From Luteolibacter sp. SL250 (GTDB lineage Bacteria; Verrucomicrobiota; Verrucomicrobiia; Verrucomicrobiales; Akkermansiaceae), in contig NZ_CP113054.1 in NCBI RefSeq assembly GCF_026625605.1, forward strand, positions 1,178,001 to 1,242,000: 64,000 nucleotides of DNA. The letters are read 5' to 3'. The notes beneath the pieces are model-generated. The model saw only the letters and a list, made by a program, of their open reading frames with translations. It was not told the origin of the DNA and did no database searches. A program made the translations under genes and the position numbers. Position 1 is the first letter of the stretch. Each line of letters opens with the position of its first letter. Below, piece by piece: positions 35,601 to 43,108 of the stretch.

Positions 35601-38600
35601 TGGTGACGCCAGTGCGGGTGCGACCATCCTGAATGTCCATGGACAGGGCCGCGCGGAGCCGGGCGACTGGAAATTCGGTCCGCTGGAACTGGTCGCGGAC
35701 AAGCTGGAGTACGCCGCAGGCGACAAGCTGCGGCTGCGCGTGAACAGCGACAAGGTGGACGCCAATGTGTGGCTTTTCCTCCACGTTGGCGGGTCGAGCG
35801 GACGGGAAGCGAGGCGCATCCGGCTGGATGGCAAGAGCCTGGAGGTGGAGGTGGCGCTCGACCGCCGGGACATGCCCAACATGTTCGTCGAAGGGGTTAC
35901 CGTCCATGGTGCCAGGATCCACAGTGTCGCGCGTGAAGTGCTTCTACCCCCGGAAGGGAAGATGATCGACGTCACGGTGGAACCCGCCGCGGCGAGGCTG
36001 GAGCCGGGTGGAAAGACCGCGCTCAGGATCACGCTGAAGGATGCCGGAGGGCATCCCGTCGTCGGGAAAGCGGTCCTCGCGGTCTATGACAAGGCGCTGG
36101 AGGCGGTCGCCGGTGGTCCGAACAGCCCGCCCATCGGGGGCTATTTCTGGGGCTGGAAGAACAACTACTATGGAACGCGCAGTTCCTGTTCCGTTCCGTT
36201 CGCGGCGGGGAACCTGGTGCGGCAGAAGCAACCGGAGATGGAGATGCTGACCCGTGGCGATGATGCGCCGGGTAGCGCGTTCCATGACCGGGAAGGAAGG
36301 GGCGGCGCCATGCCGATGAAGAAGGAATCATCGCCTCCTGCGCCTGCCCAGGCGGCACCGGCGGACAGCCTGGAAGCGGCTGGAAATGCGGGCGACGGTG
36401 GTGCCGCGCCGGCCGTCACGGTGCGGAAGGACTTCGCGGATCTCCTGAAATGGTCCGGCGAGATAACGACGGATGCCGCCGGAACGGCGGAGGTGCCGCT
36501 GGAGTTTCCGGACAACCTGACAACCTGGAAAGCCCGCGTCTGGGTGCTGGGCAGCGGCACCCGCGTGGGGGAGGGCAGCACGGAGATCATCACTTCGAAG
36601 GATCTGCTCGTCCGCCTGCAGGCTCCGCGTTTCCTGGTGGAGCGGGATGAAGCGGTCCTTTCCGCCGTGGTCCACAACGAACACGCCACGGCGAAGGAGG
36701 TGAAAATCTCACTGGAGCTGGAAGGCGGTGCGGTGACAGCGGTGGATGGCAAGCCATCGACGGTGAAAATCCCGGCGAAGGGGGAGGCCAGGATGGAATG
36801 GAAGGTGAAGGCCGGGGCGGAAGGTGTCGCGAAGATCAGGATGCGGACGGAAACCCAGGGGGACGGGGATGCCGTGGAGAGGGACCTGCCCGTGCGCGTG
36901 CACGGCATGGCCCGGCAGGATGCCTGGAGCCGCGTTCTGGAGCCGGGCGTTCCCTCGCTTGAGATTCCGGTGGAGGTTCCGGACAAGCTGCGCGCGGAAC
37001 AGACAAGGTTGACCGTCCGGTTCTCCCCCACGGTGGCTGGAGCGGTCATGGATGCCATCCCCTATCTGGCGGACTATCCGCATGGCTGCACGGAGCAGAC
37101 GCTGAACCGCTTCATTCCGGCGGTGATCGCACAGCGGGTGCTGCAGGACATGAACATCAATCTGGCCGAAGTCCGGACCAAGCGCGCGAACCTCAATCCC
37201 CAGGAACTCGGGGATCCGCAGGAACGCGCCAGGCGGTGGAAGCAGTGGCAGGGAAATCCCGTTTTCGATGAAGCCAAGCTCAAGGAAATGGTGGTCGCCG
37301 GAATCGGGAAGCTCGCATCCATGCAGAATGGCGACGGCGGATGGGGCTGGTTCTCCGGACACGGTGAGAGATCCTACCCGCACACCACCGCGGTGGTGGT
37401 GCATGGCCTTCTGACAGGAAAGGCGGCCGGAGCGACCATCAATGATGCCATGCTCGCTTCGGGTGTGGCCTGGCTGTCCGCCTATGAGGACGAACAGCTC
37501 CAGGCCCTCAGGAGATTCGCCGACCGGGAGGAAAAGACGAAAGCGGGTGCTGAAGTGAAGCCGTCCGGATTGCCGGAGAAGGCGAAAGCGGACGCGGTGG
37601 ATGCCTTTGTCCGTGAGATCCTCGGGCGGGCGGGCGATGAGAATGCCGAAATGCTGTCCCTCCTTTACCGGGATCGGGTGGATCTGCCAGTCTATGGCCA
37701 GGCGCTGCTGGGGCTGGAGCTCCACCGGTTGAACAACACCGTCTGGCGGGATGAAATCCTCAAGATGATCTCGCAGTTCATCCGCCGGGACCAGGAGAAC
37801 CAGACCGTCCATCTCGATCTCGGGAACACCGGCTACTGGTGGCACTGGTACGGTGGTGATGTGGAGGCACACGCCTGGTATCTGAAGCTGCTGACCGCCG
37901 TGAAACCGGCGGACCCGGACACCCGCGGGCTGGTGAAGTATCTGGTGAACAACCGGAAGAACAGTCACTACTGGACCTCCACCCGCGACACGGCCTACGC
38001 CATCGAGGCGATCGCCGGATACATGAAGGCGAGCGGAGAGGATGCCCCGGAAATGGAGGTGGAGGTGACGGTGGATGGGAAGTCCCTTGGAAAGGTGCAG
38101 GTCAACCGGGACAATCTTTTTTCCTTCGATGGAACTTTCACCCTGTCCGGCGCGGATGTTCCGCCCGGCAGGCATGTGATCGGCATCCGGCGCACCGGTG
38201 GGGGGACCGTGTATGCGAACGCCTGGCTGGAGGTTTTCAGCCTGGAGGACCGTCTGCGTGAGGCAGGACTGGAAGTGAAGGTGAGCCGCAAGATTTCGAG
38301 GATCACTGAAGCTGGTGGGACAATCGAAACGGTTGGCCGGTCAGGGCAGCCGGTATCACAGCAGGAGGAACGTATCCTGCGGAAACCACTCGAGGATGGT
38401 GCGACGCTCTCATCCGGCGACCGCATCGAGGTGGAGCTGATCCTGGAGAGCAAGAACGACTACGAGTATCTGGTGTTCTCGGACGCGAAAGCGGCGGGCT
38501 TTGAGGCGGTGGATGCCCTCAGCGGATACATCAACGGACCCGGGCTGGCGGCCTACATGGAGCCGCGTGACCGGACGGTGGATTTCTTCATCCGCTCCCT

Positions 38601-38745
38601 TCCGCGCGGCACCCATTCCATCCGCTACCAACTGCGGGCGGAAACTCCGGGCACTTTCAAGGCCCTCCCCGCAACCGCGGAGGCGATGTATGCCCCCGAG
38701 CTGCGCGGGAACTCCGGTGACTTCAGGCTCAGGATCCGGGAGTGA
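32680..38745 (+). CDS. Alpha-2-macroglobulin family protein with thioester
   Basis: 2021 residues from the ATG at 32680, longer than the about 1650 of E. coli YfhM. The signal peptide (about 1-20, ending TALGQ) lacks a lipobox, so the protein is probably soluble and periplasmic or secreted. The N-terminal 400 residues look helical/TPR-like. The macroglobulin domains begin near DRPLYRPGDKLHVKFFLRN (MG2). The thioester motif PHGCTEQT places the reactive cysteine at residue 1470, followed by the alpha-helical thioester domain (GDGGWGWF) and a C-terminal receptor-like domain. Such proteins trap attacking proteases. No pbpC partner is adjacent. Confidence 0.95.
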   Translation: MKALGIAVFAVFALVFQTALGQEPQALRQEYAQLIERGLWRDAVSFYKEKLSPVSDARSGEDLAKAVAALGRLNEWAEFDGLVETAVAGHGTNPWLLQAASDVYRNAPPAGRIIGGNFERGWAGTGGILLRTENRDRVRRMQLLLESLKHPVDEAVVAEGWAKLAAELKTDEAWKLQLLTPLEKLPEWEDRGPQGNTEGAPWSGDGPVLYAIPESWEAAVNDGERWRFALSRWAALNPETAARATLELARFSQSQFGVDTLNEFGWWRDRDPESEKGILAVETLGDDEVLARTSDGVRRFKLPPDWHFIALYRSVLEAPGRGADAGFALAQAYLNRRQFVKAEEALEALIARHGPGTEDFRKKLLEQITGNWGRFGIAETVEKGVHPRIPLVFRNAASVKLTAAPVDMEAVIGDTISYLKGNPLELQWELLNPSAIASRIIREEQSKYVGSPEHEWTVPLTAAQGHRNTRGEIEVPVGKAGAWWISAEMEGGNRFHTLVWVVDHVLVHRDVAGSKQWWTADAADGAPLEGAEIEFFGYRTVNRERKTPQERRMDVQTKSFSRTTDVDGKTLLKPGDMEPGYEWMAISRKSGRATTFFGFQPFMIDEPSFENGNRDISYGITDRPLYRPGDKLHVKFFLRNVGYFEPDEAKYANRTGTLSLFNGRGEEALKIPGLRTDELGTLETEMVIPKDAPLGGWQAVFSIPEMMSGSIAFRVEEFRKPEFEVTVEAPSVPVKLGGKFSAKVKATYFHGAPVREAEVEVTVKRSALSERWFPAGRWDWLYGRGAWWPGTDAAWHPGWSGWSCQPPPSPWMVNRRWTPDELVLRRTMKIGADGTVDVEIDTAQVLETHGDMDARYSIEARVVDASRREEHGTGSVIAARKPFEVVTWADRGFTAPGETVEAKVSAATLAGVPVEGARGTLKLFRLSLDADGKVVETEASSWPVETDAAGQISQKFPAPEAGQYRLAAELSLAGGDASAGATILNVHGQGRAEPGDWKFGPLELVADKLEYAAGDKLRLRVNSDKVDANVWLFLHVGGSSGREARRIRLDGKSLEVEVALDRRDMPNMFVEGVTVHGARIHSVAREVLLPPEGKMIDVTVEPAAARLEPGGKTALRITLKDAGGHPVVGKAVLAVYDKALEAVAGGPNSPPIGGYFWGWKNNYYGTRSSCSVPFAAGNLVRQKQPEMEMLTRGDDAPGSAFHDREGRGGAMPMKKESSPPAPAQAAPADSLEAAGNAGDGGAAPAVTVRKDFADLLKWSGEITTDAAGTAEVPLEFPDNLTTWKARVWVLGSGTRVGEGSTEIITSKDLLVRLQAPRFLVERDEAVLSAVVHNEHATAKEVKISLELEGGAVTAVDGKPSTVKIPAKGEARMEWKVKAGAEGVAKIRMRTETQGDGDAVERDLPVRVHGMARQDAWSRVLEPGVPSLEIPVEVPDKLRAEQTRLTVRFSPTVAGAVMDAIPYLADYPHGCTEQTLNRFIPAVIAQRVLQDMNINLAEVRTKRANLNPQELGDPQERARRWKQWQGNPVFDEAKLKEMVVAGIGKLASMQNGDGGWGWFSGHGERSYPHTTAVVVHGLLTGKAAGATINDAMLASGVAWLSAYEDEQLQALRRFADREEKTKAGAEVKPSGLPEKAKADAVDAFVREILGRAGDENAEMLSLLYRDRVDLPVYGQALLGLELHRLNNTVWRDEILKMISQFIRRDQENQTVHLDLGNTGYWWHWYGGDVEAHAWYLKLLTAVKPADPDTRGLVKYLVNNRKNSHYWTSTRDTAYAIEAIAGYMKASGEDAPEMEVEVTVDGKSLGKVQVNRDNLFSFDGTFTLSGADVPPGRHVIGIRRTGGGTVYANAWLEVFSLEDRLREAGLEVKVSRKISRITEAGGTIETVGRSGQPVSQQEERILRKPLEDGATLSSGDRIEVELILESKNDYEYLVFSDAKAAGFEAVDALSGYINGPGLAAYMEPRDRTVDFFIRSLPRGTHSIRYQLRAETPGTFKALPATAEAMYAPELRGNSGDFRLRIRE

Positions 38746-38750
38746 TTCCT

Positions 38751-39683
38751 TCAGATCCCGCCGGTTCCGGACGGCGGGAATTTCGCCAGCAGGCTCCGGA
38801 CCGTGGAGATGATGGCGGGGTTCTTTTCATTGGCCCTCCAGCGGATGCCGAACCTGAATGCCTTCGGAAGCAGGAACCCGAACGCTGGATGCGTTGCCAG
38901 CCCGAGCTGGCCGAGCCGCAGCCTGGATGCCGCCTCTCCCGGAAAGATCAGCACGCCAAGCCCCAGGCGGCAGGCTTCCACCGCTTCGTGTTCGGATCTG
39001 AACTCCATCATTTCCATGATGTGGATGCCGTAGGTCGTCTCGCACCAACTGGAAAGGAATTGGCGGAATCCGGCGGCGAGGGATTCCGTCGGAAGGATGA
39101 CGCTCGAGGAAAAGGTGTCCGGGAAGCTGAACCCATCCGTGTCGAAGGCGTAGTAGTCCGGATTCCACGCGACCGTGAGTCCCGCTTCCGCGGCCACCGT
39201 GGAGACCCGGATTTCCGGACAGTCACCGGCCTTCAGGAATGAACCGGTGATCACGATGTCCGTCTCGAAATTTTTCAGGGCATCCACCCAGCCCGCCTTG
39301 GCCTCCATGTCTTTCCATATTTCCATCACGGAGAGATCCGCCCTGGGGGTGCGCGCTCCTTTCAGTTCCTGGGACAGATAGCTGCCATCCGTCCAGATCT
39401 TCACCTCGTGGGACTGGAAGCGGTTCCAATAGTCCGCCCGCCTCAGGAGATCGACGTATTCCTGGTTGAGGCGTTCCAGATGGGGCAGGATTGATTTCCC
39501 TTGCTCCGTCATGGTCGCCCCTTCCGGCGAACGGTGGAACAACAGGAAGCCCATCAACTGCTCCAGCTTGGAGATATGTGCGCTCACCGCAGGCTGGGTG
39601 ATTCCCAGTTCCTTTGCCGCTGCGGAGAAACTTCCCGACTGTGTCAGTGTGAGAAACACTTGGATCTCACGGATTTCAGGCAT
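38751..39683 (-). CDS. LysR-family transcriptional regulator (1)
   Basis: 310 residues from the ATG at 39683. A standard LysR winged helix at the N-terminus reads EIQVFLTLTQSGSFSAAAKE and LGITQPAVSAHISKLEQ. The effector domain covers the rest (for example ACRLGLGVLIFPGEAASRL). The ligand is unknown. Its first eight bases overlap the 3' end of the second LysR gene, so the two regulators are translated from one message. It converges on the macroglobulin gene with five bases between stops. Confidence 0.9.
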   Translation of the reverse strand: MPEIREIQVFLTLTQSGSFSAAAKELGITQPAVSAHISKLEQLMGFLLFHRSPEGATMTEQGKSILPHLERLNQEYVDLLRRADYWNRFQSHEVKIWTDGSYLSQELKGARTPRADLSVMEIWKDMEAKAGWVDALKNFETDIVITGSFLKAGDCPEIRVSTVAAEAGLTVAWNPDYYAFDTDGFSFPDTFSSSVILPTESLAAGFRQFLSSWCETTYGIHIMEMMEFRSEHEAVEACRLGLGVLIFPGEAASRLRLGQLGLATHPAFGFLLPKAFRFGIRWRANEKNPAIISTVRSLLAKFPPSGTGGI

Positions 39684-40569
39684 GATCGTGGGGGGGGAAT
39701 GGGATTTTGATGCCGTTGACCAACGCGGGGAGAAACTCGTAGGGGTGCTGCCGGAGGTAGCGCAGGTGGACGCCGGTGAACGCCGGGGGGCTGGAATCCA
39801 CGGATGCCCAGTGGGATGGGGAGACGGGAATCTCAGGGGCGAAGACAAGCGTTCCTGCAGGACACTCTTCCGGATGATCCAGCCAATGCAGGAACCGTGC
39901 CTCATCCAGCGGCCGGTATCCCGTAATTTCTCCAACCAGGGGCTCCACCCGCATTTCTTCAGATGTCACGATCCATGGGCGGCTCCGCGGCGTGTTCGGG
40001 CTGGCTCCTTTCCGCTCCAGCATCCGGAACCGGAGGTGTCCCAGCAGATGGGAGAGAAAGCGTGGGCCGGTGGTGGGAACACATCCGATATGGAGATCAC
40101 AGATACCTCCGGTCAGGGCCTTGATCGCTTCTTCCGCAGGCACGGGGACGTAGGATGCGCGGATCTTTCCGGAGATCTGGAGATCCCGGAACAAGCTCCT
40201 GAAAATGCTGGAGCGGAAGACGGTCGGAGATCCTCCGATCCGGACGGGACGTCCGTGGTTGCGGATGTCCTCCAGTTCTTTGTGCAGAGCCTCCCGGGCG
40301 GCATTCAACGGTCTCAGATCATTGAAGAGGCGGTCCGCGAACGGGCTCGGAACCAGCACACCACGGCGTGGCTCCGTGAAAAGCGGATTGCGGAACGCTT
40401 GCTCCAGCCGGTCCATCATCCGGAGGATGCCCTTCCGGTCCAGATTCAGATCATGGGCCGCCGCGGTATAGTCGCGGGCGACATAGACCTGTTGGAATGC
40501 CGCCAGATGGCGCAATTCGGGGAGAACCGGATCGCCGGTTCTCTCCGCGGTTGGGGGGATTTCATCCAT
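39676..40569 (-). CDS. LysR-family transcriptional regulator (2), atypical
   Basis: 297 residues from the ATG at 40569. This start is chosen over a TTG 33 bases upstream because GAGGAG lies seven bases before it. The DNA-binding region is LysR-like but divergent (AFQQVYVARDYTAAAHDLNL, then RKGILRMMDRLEQAFRNPLF), and the effector domain begins near RPVRIGGSPTVFRSSIF. It is upstream of and overlaps LysR (1). A near-perfect 22-base palindrome at 40673-40694, about 100 bases upstream, is a candidate operator. Confidence 0.78.
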   Translation of the reverse strand: MDEIPPTAERTGDPVLPELRHLAAFQQVYVARDYTAAAHDLNLDRKGILRMMDRLEQAFRNPLFTEPRRGVLVPSPFADRLFNDLRPLNAAREALHKELEDIRNHGRPVRIGGSPTVFRSSIFRSLFRDLQISGKIRASYVPVPAEEAIKALTGGICDLHIGCVPTTGPRFLSHLLGHLRFRMLERKGASPNTPRSRPWIVTSEEMRVEPLVGEITGYRPLDEARFLHWLDHPEECPAGTLVFAPEIPVSPSHWASVDSSPPAFTGVHLRYLRQHPYEFLPALVNGIKIPFPPHDHA

Positions 40570-41109
40570 GAGGCACTCCTCGGGGTGGATTTTTTGACTC
40601 AATTTTCTGGAGGGGAACTAACGACTGTTTCATCCGCTTTGGGCAAGGGGGGCAAAATGCTATCGGGGGCAGTTATCTCACATATGTGAAATAATTGGGA
40701 CTCGTGATTGAGGGAACTGCTTATGGGGGTATCACAATTTGGACGGGTTTTATCCGAAACTGTGCGGAGTCAAATTGGTTGATCTTCAAAAAATGGTCAA
40801 AAATTAAACAAGTTGATAATTTGGATATGAATAATGCTCGGTTTGCTGCTTGTAGGGTCATTACCAAATTTGCGATCCACCCGTGGTAGTATCGAGGTTG
40901 GCATGGATTCTGACCGTGGAATGGGTACGAAATTCCCTTGGACTCCTTGCGTCCAGTTGCAGCGGCCGCTCACGCCATCAATGAACGGTTCCGGACGCCC
41001 GAAGGACGTCTCCATCGGGGGGGAGCCGGCGGAACCGTGTATTTTCCTCCGTAGTGCGTGGACCGTCCACATGTGGCGGACCTTCCTGAAGCCGGAGCCT
41101 TGGGATATC
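40570..41109. other. Long gene-free interval, left part AT-rich
   Basis: About 540 bases separate the LysR pair from metG. The left 300 bases are markedly AT-richer than the rest of the window and contain the palindrome described separately plus several promoter-like A/T runs. The right 200 bases are GC-rich. A 121-codon frame on the minus strand (40797-41162) crosses the segment but has a composition unlike the neighbours and overlaps metG, so it is not called. No RNA or repeat was recognised in the right part. Confidence 0.5.
40673..40694. promoter_or_regulatory. 22-base palindrome, candidate regulator binding site
   Basis: TTATCTCACAT (40673-40683) followed by ATGTGAAATAA (40684-40694) gives an 11-bp dyad with one mismatch; the 12-base core TCACATATGTGA is perfect. 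There is no loop and no T-tract, so it is an operator-like dyad rather than a terminator. It lies about 104 bases upstream of the start of the atypical LysR gene, a normal distance for LysR autoregulatory sites. Confidence 0.6.
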
Positions 41110-42702
41110 TTATTCCTGTTCCGGGGGGGCGATGCGTGGGAAAACCGGCTTCGGTTTGCCAATGGCGTGTCCGTCCGGGATCAGACCCCAGGCCAGCGCC
41201 GGAAGCTTGATATCTTCCAGGCCTGGCAGGGAAAGCTGGGCCGCCAGCTTGGCGGAGGCTTCCGGCAGCACCGGGGAGAGCAGCACCGCCGCGTGGGCCA
41301 CGCTTTCGGCCAAATGGTACAGCACGGTGGCAATCCTCGCTTTCAGCGCGGGATCATTGCTGGTCTTCCACTCCTTGTTCATTTCCCAAGGCTTCATGCG
41401 CTCGGCATAGCCGTTGCAGTGGACGACATGGCGGTTGATCGCCTCCAGGCCGCGGGAGATGTCATATTCATCCATGGCAGCACGGTAGTCCGCCAGAGAG
41501 GTGGCAAGAGACTCGCGCAGAGCCAGGTCATCCGCCGTCAGTTCGCCGGTCGTGGTGATGACGCCGCCGGTGAAGTTCTGGCTCATGTTGAGCGCCCGGT
41601 TGCAGAGGTTGCCCAGCGCGTTCGCCAGTTCGGTGTTGAAGAGCATCAACAACCGGTCCAGGTCGAAGTCGGAGTCCTTGCCGGTGGTGATGTCGCGGAC
41701 CAGGTAGTAACGCACGGCATCGACGCCGAATTTGTCCGCCAGTTCCGAAGGATCGACGATATTGCCGAGCGATTTTGACATCTTCTCACCACGCAGGCCG
41801 TTCCAGAAGCCATGGACGAGCAGTTGCGGGATCTGGTCGTCCGGGAAGCCCATGGCATGGAGCATGATCAGCCAGTAGATGCCATGGGCGGGGACGAGGA
41901 TGTCCTTGCCGATGATGTGGACGGGGCGGCGGTCGTTCTCCGACCACAGCTTGCCGAAGTCCGGCAGATCCCCGCTGCCGGACTGGTAGCCGGCGAAGGA
42001 GATGTAGTTGATGAGGGCGTCGAACCAGACGTAGGTGACGTATTCCGGATCGAAAGGAAATTCGATGCCCCAGCGCAGGCGGGACTTCGGACGGGAAATG
42101 CAGAGGTCCAGGCCGGGGGAGCGCTGGAGCGCGTTGAGCACCTCGTTCCGACGGAACGCGGGGAGCACGAAGTCCTCCGTTCTTTCGATGAAGGACACCA
42201 GCCAATCCGCATGGTCGCTGAGGCGGAAATACCAGTTCTCCTCTTCAATCTCGATGACCTCACCCCACTCCGGGCCGAACTCCCCCTGTTCGTTGCGGTC
42301 ACGGTCGGTGAGGAACTGCTCCTGGCGGACGGAGTAGAGGTCCTTCTTGGACTTCTTGTAGAGCTGGCCGCTTTCCTTGAGGCTGGAGAGGATGGCACCG
42401 ACGCAGGCCTTGTGGCGGTCGTCGGTGGTTTCCGCCCAGCCGTCGTAGCGCACGCCCAGCTTCTCCCACAGATTGGAGAATTTCTTCGTGGTGCGCTTCA
42501 CGTAGGTGGCGGGATGGACCCCTTCCTTTTCCGCGGTCTGTTGCACCTTCTGGCCATGCTGGTCCACGCCGGTGAGGAAATAGACCTCGTCCCCGCGCAG
42601 GCGGCGGTAGCGGGCGATGACGTCCGCCAGCACCTTCTCATAGGCATGGCCGATGTGGGGCGAGCCGTTGGTGTAGTCGATGGCGGTGGTGAGATAGAAC
42701 AT
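41110..42702 (-). CDS. metG: Methionyl-tRNA synthetase
   Basis: 530 residues, the length of the short form without a C-terminal dimerisation domain. The HIGH-type motif is PHIGHAY at 15-21, KMSKS is at about 307-311 (EKMSKSLGN), and the class-I anticodon helix region includes WFDALINYISFAGYQ. It charges tRNA-Met in the cytoplasm. No CxxC zinc knuckle pairs are evident between the motifs, as in zinc-less MetRS. It is 27 bp downstream of a TPR gene and probably belongs to the same operon as the PpiD-like gene. Confidence 0.97.
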   Translation of the reverse strand: MFYLTTAIDYTNGSPHIGHAYEKVLADVIARYRRLRGDEVYFLTGVDQHGQKVQQTAEKEGVHPATYVKRTTKKFSNLWEKLGVRYDGWAETTDDRHKACVGAILSSLKESGQLYKKSKKDLYSVRQEQFLTDRDRNEQGEFGPEWGEVIEIEEENWYFRLSDHADWLVSFIERTEDFVLPAFRRNEVLNALQRSPGLDLCISRPKSRLRWGIEFPFDPEYVTYVWFDALINYISFAGYQSGSGDLPDFGKLWSENDRRPVHIIGKDILVPAHGIYWLIMLHAMGFPDDQIPQLLVHGFWNGLRGEKMSKSLGNIVDPSELADKFGVDAVRYYLVRDITTGKDSDFDLDRLLMLFNTELANALGNLCNRALNMSQNFTGGVITTTGELTADDLALRESLATSLADYRAAMDEYDISRGLEAINRHVVHCNGYAERMKPWEMNKEWKTSNDPALKARIATVLYHLAESVAHAAVLLSPVLPEASAKLAAQLSLPGLEDIKLPALAWGLIPDGHAIGKPKPVFPRIAPPEQE

Positions 42703-42729
42703 GGTCGGAAAAAATTTGATGGGAAAAAG

Positions 42730-43074
42730 TCAGGCGTCCCGGACGACTTTGCCGCCCAGTGACAGGATGCGGGCATTGCCCTTGGCGGCTTCCGCTTCCG
42801 GGATGTTGCCGTCCCGGACATACATCTGGGAGAGACCGGTCCAGGCGAGCAGGTCGTTCGGCCGGAGGGTGACCGCCTGCAGGCCGCAGCCGATCGCCTC
42901 CTTGGTCTGTCCGGTTTTCAGCAGGGCCATGGCCAGCGCGTGCCAGCCGTCGAAAAACCCGGGATCCAGCGCGACGCAGCGGCGGTAGAGTGCGATGGCT
43001 TCATCGAGCTCGCCCAGGGCGAGATGGCCGTTGGCTTCGTCGAAGAGTTCTTCGGCTTCGGGGTTCCCTTGCAT
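42730..43074 (-). CDS. Small tetratricopeptide repeat protein
   Basis: 114 residues from the ATG at 43074. Three TPR units make up nearly the whole protein: EELFDEANGHLALGELDEAI, ALAMALLKTGQTKEAIGCGL and LAWTGLSQMYVRDGNIPEAE. It has no signal peptide, so it is likely cytoplasmic. It sits between the PpiD-like gene (34 bp upstream) and metG (27 bp downstream) on the same strand. Function beyond protein binding is unknown. Confidence 0.87.
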   Translation of the reverse strand: MQGNPEAEELFDEANGHLALGELDEAIALYRRCVALDPGFFDGWHALAMALLKTGQTKEAIGCGLQAVTLRPNDLLAWTGLSQMYVRDGNIPEAEAAKGNARILSLGGKVVRDA

Positions 43075-43108
43075 CGGCTCTGCGCGGCGTGGGCCGCCGG
43101 AAGGCGTG

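Noticed and set aside
40797..41162. Minus-strand 121-codon frame between metG and the LysR genes
   Set aside because: It overlaps the metG 3' end, crosses an abrupt GC change, and shows no domain or signal peptide.
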